Below are positions 1 through 6,485 of a DNA stretch of 31,687 nt, in pieces. The notes under the pieces are model-generated. The model searched no databases. It had not been told where the DNA came from and was given only the letters and a program-made list of their open reading frames with translations. The stretch covers positions 1-31,687 of the forward strand of contig SKPV01000174.1 of assembly GCA_007119345.1 (NCBI GenBank), in the 5' to 3' direction. The DNA is from Halovivax sp. GTDB taxonomy: Archaea > Halobacteriota > Halobacteria > Halobacteriales > Natrialbaceae. Position numbers and translations under genes: made by a program. Numbering within the stretch: the first letter of the stretch is position 1; the number at the start of each line of letters is the position of its first letter.

Positions 1-786
1 ATGGACATGGAGGCCGCCAAGGGCGTCCTCATGTACGGCCCGCCGGGCACCGGGAAGACCCTGCTCGCGAAGGCCGTCGCCAACGAGGCCCAGTCGAACT
101 TCATCTCGATCAAGGGCCCCGAGCTGCTCAACAAGTTCGTCGGCGAGTCCGAGAAGGGGATCCGCGAGGTGTTCGAGAAGGCCCGCTCGAACGCCCCGAC
201 CGTGATCTTCTTCGACGAGATCGACTCGATCGCCACCGAGCGGGGCCAGCGCACGGGCGACTCCGGCGTCTCCGAGCGGATGGTCTCCCAGCTGCTGACC
301 GAACTCGACGGGCTGGAGGAGCTAGAGGACGTCGTCGTCATCGCGACGACGAACCGCCCTGATCTGATCGACCCCGCCTTGCTCCGGCCCGGGCGCCTGG
401 ACCGTCACGTCCACGTACCCGTCCCCGACGAGGAGGCGCGAAAGAAGATCTTCGAGGTTCACACCCGGAACAAGCCGCTGGCCGACGGGGTCGACCTCGA
501 CTGGCTCGCGAGCGAGACGGAGGGCTACGTCGGCGCCGACGTCGAGGCGGTCTGTCGCGAGGCGTCGATGGCGGCCACCCGGGAGTTCATCAACTCGGTC
601 GACCCGGCGGAGATGGACGACGCGGTCGGAAACGTCCGCATCAGTCGCGAGCACTTCGAGGAAGCGCTCGAGGAGGTCACGGCCAGCGTGACTCCCGAGA
701 CCCGCGAACGCTACGAGGAGATCGAAGAACAGTTCGACACGGCCGAACCCGAGACCGAACAGCCCGCCGGCGGCGCGTTCCAGTGA
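1..786 (+). CDS. Cdc48/VAT-type AAA+ ATPase, C-terminal part (5' end outside window)
   Basis: Partial gene: the frame is open from base 1, so the true start lies upstream and the ATG at 1 is probably internal. The 261 visible residues are one AAA+ module: Walker A GPPGTGKT at residues 13-20, Walker B (IFFDEID) near 69-75, the second region of homology (TTNRPDLIDPALLRPGRLDR) near 115-135, then the helical lid and an acidic tail ending GGAFQ. The family (p97/Cdc48/VAT) forms hexamers that unfold proteins in the cytoplasm, often feeding the proteasome. Having the last AAA domain at the C terminus fits the D2 domain of a two-domain Cdc48. A proteasome-activating nucleotidase is less likely because its C-terminal HbYX motif is absent. 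The last 24 bp of the gene are duplicated directly downstream. Confidence 0.9.
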   Translation: MDMEAAKGVLMYGPPGTGKTLLAKAVANEAQSNFISIKGPELLNKFVGESEKGIREVFEKARSNAPTVIFFDEIDSIATERGQRTGDSGVSERMVSQLLTELDGLEELEDVVVIATTNRPDLIDPALLRPGRLDRHVHVPVPDEEARKKIFEVHTRNKPLADGVDLDWLASETEGYVGADVEAVCREASMAATREFINSVDPAEMDDAVGNVRISREHFEEALEEVTASVTPETRERYEEIEEQFDTAEPETEQPAGGAFQ

Positions 787-824
787 GCCGGTGTCCCGCC
801 GGCGGCGCGTTCCAGTGAGCCGGT
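763..824. repeat. 30-bp direct duplication spanning the stop codon of the AAA ATPase gene
   Basis: Bases 763-792 and 795-824 are identical over 30 bp, separated by 2 bp. The copied segment holds the last codons of the ATPase gene, its TGA stop and 6 bp of downstream sequence. The second copy is therefore a non-coding echo of the gene's 3' end. Confidence 0.95.
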
Positions 825-937
825 ATCTCGCCTGTCGCCGTCCCGGGCCCGCCCTCGCCGCCGCTCGCGCGAGTCGCACGTCCGAACCGACGCGGCCACG
901 GCGGAAAGCCGAACCGGCGGCCCCTTCGGCCGCCGAA

Positions 938-1408
938 TCAGGCCGTCGGCGTCGTTGACAGGTCCGCGAGAACCTCCTCAGCGTGGCCATCGGGTGTGAC
1001 GCCCTCGTAGACGGCGTCGATCGTCCCGTCGGTGCCGACGACGTAGGTGTTCCGGAAGACGCCGTCGAAGGTGTTGCCGAACATCTGCTTTTCGCCGTAG
1101 GATTCGTAGAGAGTGGCGACTTCCCCGCCGTCGTCCGAGAGGAGGTGAAAGCCCAGGTCGTGGTCCTCGGCGAACGTCGCGAGGTCCTCGACCGGGTCGT
1201 CGCTGATCCCGATGACCACGACGTCGTGCTCGTCGAACGCCGCCCCGGCGTCGCGAAACTCGCGGGCCTGGACGGTACACCCGTCGGTGTTCGCCCGCGG
1301 GTAGAAGTAGACGACCACTCGTCGGCCCGCGAACTGCGAGAGCGAGACCGTCTCGCCGTGCTGATTCGGTAATTCGAACTCCGGTGCCTCGTCTCCGACG
1401 TCGAGCAT
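938..1408 (-). CDS. bcp: Bcp-type peroxiredoxin (single-cysteine)
   Basis: A 156-aa cytoplasmic thiol peroxidase of the Bcp/PrxQ family, which reduces H2O2 and organic hydroperoxides. The thioredoxin-like fold signature includes VVVYFYPRANTDGCT, with the peroxidatic cysteine at residue 44. In most Bcp proteins a resolving cysteine follows five residues later in the helix; here that position is Arg/Glu (QAREFRD) and the protein has no other cysteine, so it should act as a 1-Cys enzyme reduced by an external thiol. I chose ATG 1408 because the family's N terminus (LDVGDEAPEF) begins there; a 51-residue upstream extension of the same frame is not family-like. A TATA-like element lies about 28 bp before this start. 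The gene is convergent with the AAA ATPase gene. Confidence 0.93.
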   Translation of the reverse strand: MLDVGDEAPEFELPNQHGETVSLSQFAGRRVVVYFYPRANTDGCTVQAREFRDAGAAFDEHDVVVIGISDDPVEDLATFAEDHDLGFHLLSDDGGEVATLYESYGEKQMFGNTFDGVFRNTYVVGTDGTIDAVYEGVTPDGHAEEVLADLSTTPTA

Positions 1409-1433
1409 AGGAGGTGGGTTCGAGCGACCTGAC

Positions 1434-1443
1434 GTATGCTTAT
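1434..1443 (-). promoter_or_regulatory. TATA-like element of bcp
   Basis: On the minus strand GATAAGCATA is centred about 30 bp before the bcp ATG at 1408, the spacing expected for a leaderless haloarchaeal transcript. No Shine-Dalgarno sequence precedes the ATG. Confidence 0.45.
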
Positions 1444-1500
1444 CGGTCTCACTCGCCCGAACGGGCGCCGTCACGACGCTGTGAACACCCCGCACACTCG

Positions 1501-1581
1501 GATCGCTCGAGCGGCTCGGCGGCGTCGCGTCAGTGGCGCGGCCCCGCGCCGTCCCGATCACTCGAGCGGCTCGGCGGCGTC
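1501..1581. repeat. 26-bp direct repeat copying the 3' end of gins51
   Basis: Bases 1556-1581 (the last seven codons of gins51, its stop and 2 bp beyond) recur at 1501-1526 with one mismatch. The mismatch changes the copied stop from TGA to CGA on the minus strand. The two copies are 55 bp apart, in the gap between gins51 and bcp. Confidence 0.9.
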
Positions 1582-2586
1582 CCGTTCGATCAGCGGCGAC
1601 GCGTTCTCTTCGGGAAGGGTCACGACGTCGTCACACTCGAGCGTGTACTCGCGATCGTCGACGCCCAGTATCGCGCCGACGTCGGCCGTGATCTGGACGG
1701 TGACGCGGTCGACGGAGGATGCGTCGTCCGCTTCGGCGGTTCGATCGCCGGCGTCGGCGTCGACGGGAGTTCCGTCCGAGCCGGTCTCGGCGGGATCTCC
1801 GTCCGAACGGGCGTCCGAGGGACCTCCGTCGGGGTCGGGGTCGGCCCCGCTCTCGTCCGACCCGGAGTCGGCGGTACCGCGTTCGTCCGCGGCCGACCCG
1901 CGGGAACCGTCTCCGGGTTCGTCTGCGCCGCCGGACGACTCGGTCCCGCCGTCGAACGAACCGTCGGACGGCGCCGGGTCGCCGCCCATGACGTCGGCGG
2001 CGCTCACCCCGTCGGCCTCGTCGGCGCCCGAGGCGTGCGCCCCATCCGGGCCGCCGACCGCGCCCCCGCTCGGCGCGTCCTCCGGGGGGACCGGACGGTC
2101 GCCCCGCTCGCCGACGCCTTCAGGTCTTGGTCGATCGTCCGGGACGACGTCCGCGGAGCGGTCCGCGGCTCCGGCCCGGTCGACCGTCGCCCCCTCCGTT
2201 CGGCCGGAGAGGACGTCGAGGATCTCGGCTTTGTTCTCGCGGATCCGTTCGACCAGGTCCTCGAACAGCACGCGCTCTTCGGCGGTGAGTCCCTCGTCGT
2301 CGGCGTTCATGCCCGCGGCGGCCAGGCTCGCCTGCTTGACGAGTTTGCCCATCCGACGCTCGTAGATCGCCTCCACGACGTCCTTGGCCGTCTCGATCTC
2401 GTCGGTGAGTCGGGCCACCTCCGGCGAGGCGAACGGGTCGTCGGCGTCGTCGGCCAGGCGGTCGCGTTCGCCCTCCAGCTCGGCGATGTACTCGCCGACA
2501 TCCTGGTAGAACGACGGTCGGAGGGCCTGGAGGCTGTCCTTCTGGCGCTCCGTGTGCTGGACCGAACGCAGTTCCTCCAGGTTCAT
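1558..2586 (-). CDS. gins51: Archaeal GINS subunit, Gins51 type (DNA replication)
   Basis: A 342-aa protein whose N-terminal ~125 residues (MNLEELRSVQHTERQ... to AEILDVLSG) form the helical A domain of archaeal GINS. A long Asp/Glu/Gly/Ser/Pro-rich linker spans about residues 125-285, and a short beta-rich B domain follows (VTVQITADVGAILGVDD). This A-then-B order is typical of the Gins51/Sld5-Psf1 class. GINS binds MCM and the RecJ/Cdc45-like protein to form the replicative CMG helicase. The start ATG overlaps the priS stop by 4 bp (ATGA), so both are read from one message; PriS-GINS adjacency is a recurring archaeal arrangement. The protein is longer than most archaeal Gins51 because of the acidic linker, which is typical of halophile proteins. 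Identification rests on the N-terminal domain and the neighbour. Confidence 0.85.
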   Translation of the reverse strand: MNLEELRSVQHTERQKDSLQALRPSFYQDVGEYIAELEGERDRLADDADDPFASPEVARLTDEIETAKDVVEAIYERRMGKLVKQASLAAAGMNADDEGLTAEERVLFEDLVERIRENKAEILDVLSGRTEGATVDRAGAADRSADVVPDDRPRPEGVGERGDRPVPPEDAPSGGAVGGPDGAHASGADEADGVSAADVMGGDPAPSDGSFDGGTESSGGADEPGDGSRGSAADERGTADSGSDESGADPDPDGGPSDARSDGDPAETGSDGTPVDADAGDRTAEADDASSVDRVTVQITADVGAILGVDDREYTLECDDVVTLPEENASPLIERDAAEPLE

Positions 2587-3758
2587 TCTTTCTCCTTCTC
2601 GGCGCGTCCGCGGGCCATCAGAAACATGGCCACGTACTCCGGTAGTGATTGGTCACCGTCGCTGACCGTAAAGGTGTCGCCGCCGAGTTCGACCTCGCCG
2701 CCGCGGGAGACGTCGACGCGGATCTCGTGGCCGACGAACGTCTCCGGGACGGCGTCGACGAGCGGGTCGAACTCCGCCAGGGCGTCGCGGTCGATCCGGC
2801 GAACCGCGAGGGCGCTTCCCCCGTGGAGGCTTCCGGGGAGCCGGATGAGGCGGTTCGTGTCGGTCGTGACGGGCTCGTCGATCGGCGCGTTCTCCGCCTC
2901 GACCGTTCGGGCGGCGAACCGCTCGGCGAGCTGGGAGACGGCGGTGTGGACGGTGACGTTTCCGGCCTCGATCTCCTCGCGTTTGGTGCGGGCCGCGTTG
3001 AGCGCGGCCGTGGCCTTCCCTTCGCCGATCCCCTCGAACGCCTGCAGGCGGTCGATCGCCTCCTCGTCGTCCAGCTCGAGAAGCTCGTCGAGGAAGGCGA
3101 CGAATCGCTCGTGGATCCGCTTTCCCCACCCGCCTTCGATCTCGAGGCGCCGGCGCTCCGTGGGCGTCTTCCGGCCCAGTCCGGCGACCGTCTCCCGGTC
3201 GATCAGTTCGTCGTACTCGAGGCCGATGCCGCGGACGTAGTCGACGATCTCGCGGCGGTGCTCGCGGTCGAGGTGGCGCACGTCCTCGTCGCGGACGTGA
3301 ACGTGGTAGCCCCGCCCCCCGGAGAAGACGATCTGCAGGTCCTCGAATCCGAAGTCGTCTTCGAGGAAGTCGAGCAACCGGACGAGGGCGTCCTTGCAGG
3401 TTTCGAGCATCTCGGCGTAGGAGTCCTCGCCGAGGGTGACCCCTGGGAGGTGGTCGGCGTCGAGGTCGAAGATGAGGTCGGAGTCGCGCCAGCCCTTCTC
3501 GCCCATCGAACCGGCGCCCGGGTCGTCGTAGCGCCCCGCGGAGAAGTAGACGTGGCGCGGGCGCTCGCGCTCGAGGAATGACTCGACGTCCCCGAGGTCG
3601 AGCAGCGACCGGTGGCGGACCATGCGAGTCTCCGGACCCTCGGTCCAGGGGATGTAGCCCCACTCGCGCGCGGCCGCGTCCGGTGGGGGCGTGATCGTCG
3701 CCCGGCGGTAGTAGTCCCGGAACCGGCCCCGCAGGTAGGCCCGCGTTCGCTCCTCCAT
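2583..3758 (-). CDS. priS: DNA primase small (catalytic) subunit PriS
   Basis: A 391-aa archaeo-eukaryotic primase catalytic subunit, which makes the primers that start Okazaki fragments and leading strands together with PriL (not in this window). The catalytic pair DLD is at residues 98-100 within DLIFDLDADHL. The nucleotide-binding motif SGGRGYHVHV starts at residue 146, and the third conserved block RLIRLPGSLHG lies in the C-terminal part. Length and motif order match the family. The ATG at 3758 is preceded by a TATA-like element about 28 bp upstream, so translation is probably leaderless. It is the first gene of a two-gene operon with gins51. Confidence 0.96.
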   Translation of the reverse strand: MEERTRAYLRGRFRDYYRRATITPPPDAAAREWGYIPWTEGPETRMVRHRSLLDLGDVESFLERERPRHVYFSAGRYDDPGAGSMGEKGWRDSDLIFDLDADHLPGVTLGEDSYAEMLETCKDALVRLLDFLEDDFGFEDLQIVFSGGRGYHVHVRDEDVRHLDREHRREIVDYVRGIGLEYDELIDRETVAGLGRKTPTERRRLEIEGGWGKRIHERFVAFLDELLELDDEEAIDRLQAFEGIGEGKATAALNAARTKREEIEAGNVTVHTAVSQLAERFAARTVEAENAPIDEPVTTDTNRLIRLPGSLHGGSALAVRRIDRDALAEFDPLVDAVPETFVGHEIRVDVSRGGEVELGGDTFTVSDGDQSLPEYVAMFLMARGRAEKEKE

Positions 3759-3783
3759 GCGCCCGCTACTCGCCGGGCGCGCA

Positions 3784-3797
3784 GCATAACTGTATTG
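3784..3797 (-). promoter_or_regulatory. TATA-like element of the priS-gins51 operon
   Basis: Minus-strand CCAATACAGTTATGC is the only AT-rich patch in the short gap upstream of priS and is centred about 30 bp before its ATG. Confidence 0.4.
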
Positions 3798-3827
3798 GAC
3801 TGGCGAGTCCGTTTCGATCCGGCCGCC

Positions 3828-4313
3828 TCAGCGCCGGATCAGGTCAGAGAGCCGGCCGCTCAGGCCGGCGTCGGAGCCGAGTTTGAGGTAGTAGGCGTCG
3901 CCGCCGTCCTCGTAGTAGTCGTCGATCCGGCGGGCGATCTCGAAGCCGAGGTGCTCGTAGAACTGCAGGGCGTTCTCGTTCGTCGTCCGCGCGTGGCAGG
4001 TCACGGATCGGTGATCTTCGACGACTCGCGCGACGAGCTGCTTGCCGATGCCGTGGCCGCGACAGTCCGGATCGACCGCCAGAAAGAGGATGTAGCCGTC
4101 GCGTCGGACCGCCGCGAAGCCCACGAGCTCCTCGCCGTCGCGGTCGTGGAAGGTGCAGTGGACCGTCGAGCGTCGGTACGCGTCGGAGAAGAAGTTCCAT
4201 CGCTGCTTCAGGACGTCCTCTCGCTCCTGGATCTCCTCTTTGAGGGACCAGGCCTCCCCGACGTACTCGTCGCTCCCGGGAGGGACGACGCGACTGTCGA
4301 CGTTGACGCTCAC
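3828..4313 (-). CDS. GNAT-family N-acetyltransferase
   Basis: A 161-aa single-domain Gcn5-related acetyltransferase, transferring acetyl from acetyl-CoA to an amine whose identity cannot be read from sequence. The acetyl-CoA pyrophosphate-binding loop CRGHGIG follows the strand YILFLAVDPD, and the family's C-terminal block NENALQFYEHLGFEIARR is present. The start is GTG at 4313; there is no upstream in-frame ATG with family-like sequence. A clear TATA element 28 bp upstream supports a leaderless message starting at this GTG. It is divergent from archease and lies downstream of nothing obviously related, so context gives no substrate. Confidence 0.88.
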   Translation of the reverse strand: MSVNVDSRVVPPGSDEYVGEAWSLKEEIQEREDVLKQRWNFFSDAYRRSTVHCTFHDRDGEELVGFAAVRRDGYILFLAVDPDCRGHGIGKQLVARVVEDHRSVTCHARTTNENALQFYEHLGFEIARRIDDYYEDGGDAYYLKLGSDAGLSGRLSDLIRR

Positions 4314-4335
4314 TGTCCCACCCTACCATCGTCGT

Positions 4336-4345
4336 CAATATAATT
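4336..4345 (-). promoter_or_regulatory. TATA box of the GNAT gene
   Basis: Minus-strand AATTATATTG stands out in GC-rich surroundings and is centred 28 bp before the GTG start at 4313. This is the canonical distance for a leaderless haloarchaeal gene. Confidence 0.6.
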
Positions 4346-4457
4346 CCACCGGCAGCCGGCACGAGCACGTCGCTACGACCGCCGCCGGGGGCGCCCCCTC
4401 GGTCCGGTGCGAACGAATCGACGGACATACCGCCGTCGCGCTCGCAGTTCGAGACGA

Positions 4458-4868
4458 ATGCCGTTCGAACTCCGCGATCACACGGCCGACGTGGCGGTGG
4501 CGGCCGCCGCCGACGACCTCGACGGAGCGTTCGCGGCCGTCGCGGACGGACTCGCCGCGGCGTGCTTCGAGACCGTTCCCGACGCGGGCGAGCGATTCGA
4601 ACTCGCCGTCGAGGCGGAGTCCCTCGAGGCGTTGCTGTTCGACTACCTGGACGAACTGATCTACCTGCGGGACGTCAGGGACGAACTCCCCGTCGACAAC
4701 GCCGTCACGGTCCGCAGCGACGACGACCGCTGGGCGCTCGAGGCGTCCGCACGGGGCGTGGCGTTGGAGTCGATCGACGCCCGCGAAGTGAAAGCCGTCA
4801 CGTACTCCGAGATGCGCCTCGAAGAGACCGACGACGGCTGGGAGGCGTACGTGGTCTTCGACGTCTGA
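4458..4868 (+). CDS. Archease (RtcB activator)
   Basis: A 136-aa protein with the archease signatures: N-terminal FELRDHTADVAV, the central SLEALLFDYLDELIYL block, and C-terminal REVKAVTYSEM with the conserved metal-binding acidic residues. Archease lets the RNA ligase RtcB turn over repeatedly by promoting guanylylation of its active-site histidine. The rtcB gene lies 1.6 kb downstream on the same strand with one gene in between, supporting the pairing. I chose ATG 4458 because MPFELRDHTADV matches the family start; the 17 residues encoded upstream are Arg-rich and unlike the family. An AT-richer stretch near 4424-4431 could serve as TATA element. The last 20 bp, including the stop codon, are tandemly duplicated. 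Confidence 0.92.
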   Translation: MPFELRDHTADVAVAAAADDLDGAFAAVADGLAAACFETVPDAGERFELAVEAESLEALLFDYLDELIYLRDVRDELPVDNAVTVRSDDDRWALEASARGVALESIDAREVKAVTYSEMRLEETDDGWEAYVVFDV

Positions 4869-4888
4869 ACGTGGTCTTCGACGACTGA
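4849..4888. repeat. 20-bp tandem duplication of the archease 3' end
   Basis: Bases 4849-4868 (last codons plus TGA of archease) are followed immediately by a copy at 4869-4888 with one mismatch. The copied TGA is retained, giving two consecutive gene ends of which only the first is used. Confidence 0.95.
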
Positions 4889-4948
4889 GGTCGAGGGCCA
4901 TCGAACGTGGGGTTGCGAGTGGGCGAGATGCGGTAGCGAGCGAGTCCC

Positions 4949-5024
4949 GGTCCGGAACCGAGCTGGCCCGGGAACGAGCGCGTCGCGGTCCCGAACTGAG
5001 TCGGCCCGGGAACGAGCGCGATTC
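4949..5024. repeat. 38-bp imperfect tandem repeat between archease and the DoxX gene
   Basis: Units at 4949-4986 and 4987-5024 share an exact 18-bp core (GGCCCGGGAACGAGCGCG at 4965-4982 and 5003-5020). A third, partial unit appears near 5059-5083 (GGTCCCGGACCGAGTCGATC). The repeats fill most of the 275-bp gap, in which I see no gene. Confidence 0.85.
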
Positions 5025-5143
5025 GGCCCGGATCGCGACCGGGTGTCGCGCCCGATCCGGTCCCGGACCGAGTCGATCCGGACTGGCACGCCGTCTGCAG
5101 CCGCCCGCGAACCTTTTCCGCACGTTCGTGGTAGGCGTCCTCG

Positions 5144-6244
5144 ATGGGAGTCGGGCGACGGGTTACGGTCGGCTGGCTCGCCGCGGCCGCGGCGCTCGCG
5201 GGCTGGAGCGGCGTCGCCGTCGCCCACGAAGAGTACGTCGTCGATGAGCGCGAGGACGTCGCGCTGGCGGCGTTCTACCGGGACGCGCTGTCGGACCCCG
5301 CGGTGGTCGGCCCGCTGCTCGCTGGCGGCGTTTCGCTCCTCGTCGCCGCGGTCGTCTTCCTGTACGCCAGGCCCGGCGAACGCGACGTCGTCGCGTTCCG
5401 GGTCGCGATGAGCGAGTATCGCGACTACGTGCCGTGGCTCCTGCGCATCTCGTTCGGCATCCCGCTCATCGGGGCGGGGTTCGGCGGCTACTTCGTCAGC
5501 CCGGCCGTCGAGGTGGAACTCAGGCTACTCCAGGTTTTGCTCGGCTTTTTGCTGCTGTTCGGACTCGGAACGCGTCTTGTGGCGGTAGCTGCGCTCGTCG
5601 TCTATCTGGTCGGCGCGGCGATCGAACCGCTGCTGTTGCTCCAGCTGGAGATGGTCGGCGGGATGGCGGCGATCGCGATCGCCGGGAGCGGGCGGCCCAG
5701 CGCCGACCACGTCCTCCAGCGGCTGGCGGGGACCTCGGGGACCCTCGCGAGCCGGACGGTCCCGCTCTTCGATCGGGTCGAGTCGCTCCAGGACCGAGCG
5801 CGGCCCGCCGGCCGGTATCTGCCGACGGTCTGTCGCGTCGGGCTGGGCGTCACGTTCGTCTACCTGGGGGCGAGTCAGAAGCTGCTGGACCCCGGACTCG
5901 CGCTCGCCGTCGTCGACCACTACCAGCTGACGGCGACGATACCGGTCTCGCCGGAGCTCTGGGTGCTCGCCGCCGGGCTCACGGAGGTCGCGCTGGGTCT
6001 CGCACTCCTCGCGGGCGTACTGACGCGCGGGGTCGCGCTGGCCGCGCTGATCGTGTTCACGATGACGCTGTTCGCGCTCCCCGACGATCCGGTGCTTGCC
6101 CACGTCGGGCTCTACGGACTTGCGTCGGTGCTCCTGATCACCGGCGGAGGTCCGGGGTCCCTCGACGCCAGGTGGGCGCGCGGCGACCCCACCGTCGCCG
6201 TCGCGCCCGCCGAGCGCGAGACGGAGCGCCAGCAGACGAACTGA
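5144..6244 (+). CDS. DoxX-like multi-spanning membrane protein
   Basis: A 366-aa membrane protein. Residues 1-27 form a signal-like hydrophobic segment ending AVAHE. About seven more hydrophobic segments follow, near residues 55-73, 94-115, 124-142, 144-175, 230-247, 270-308 and 318-336. The C-terminal half (RVGLGVTFVYLGASQKLLDP, then ELWVLAAGLTEVALGLALLAGVLTR) matches the DoxX fold, four-helix modules loosely tied to redox or quinone-linked processes. The first half looks like a second, related set of helices. The substrate is unknown. It lies between archease and rtcB on the same strand, but 275-bp and 241-bp repeat-filled gaps argue against one operon. The C-terminal tail (about 25 residues) is hydrophilic. 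Confidence 0.75.
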   Translation: MGVGRRVTVGWLAAAAALAGWSGVAVAHEEYVVDEREDVALAAFYRDALSDPAVVGPLLAGGVSLLVAAVVFLYARPGERDVVAFRVAMSEYRDYVPWLLRISFGIPLIGAGFGGYFVSPAVEVELRLLQVLLGFLLLFGLGTRLVAVAALVVYLVGAAIEPLLLLQLEMVGGMAAIAIAGSGRPSADHVLQRLAGTSGTLASRTVPLFDRVESLQDRARPAGRYLPTVCRVGLGVTFVYLGASQKLLDPGLALAVVDHYQLTATIPVSPELWVLAAGLTEVALGLALLAGVLTRGVALAALIVFTMTLFALPDDPVLAHVGLYGLASVLLITGGGPGSLDARWARGDPTVAVAPAERETERQQTN

Positions 6245-6287
6245 TCGACGCCGGAGCGCGTTCCGATTCGACGTCGGAGTTCCCCAT

Positions 6288-6395
6288 CGACTCGACCCCC
6301 GATCCCTGCGACACGACCCCCGATCCCTGCGACACGACCCCGGATCCCCATCGACTCGACCCCGGATCCCCACGACACGACCCCGCAATCCCTCG
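6288..6395. repeat. 21-22 bp tandem repeat array upstream of rtcB
   Basis: Five head-to-tail units begin near 6288, 6309, 6330, 6351 and 6373, with consensus CGACACGACCCCGGATCCC and scattered substitutions. The array fills the middle of the 241-bp gap before rtcB. No gene or start codon context is associated with it. Confidence 0.9.
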
Positions 6396-6485
6396 TGGCA
6401 ACCCCGGACCGGCGCCCGACTCGACGTTCCGGTTCGCCGACGCGCCGAGACAACTTCTTTCAGCGTCCGCGTCCGACTACCGGGT

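Noticed and set aside
322..1452. Long minus-strand frame (376 codons) across the AAA ATPase and bcp genes
   Set aside because: It is a shadow of the real genes: Arg/Ser-rich with no domain, while the overlapping frames encode clear families.
1414..3240. Long plus-strand frame (608 codons) opposite gins51 and priS
   Set aside because: High GC leaves antisense frames open; composition is Arg/Gly/Val-rich and motif-free, and both opposite-strand genes are well supported.
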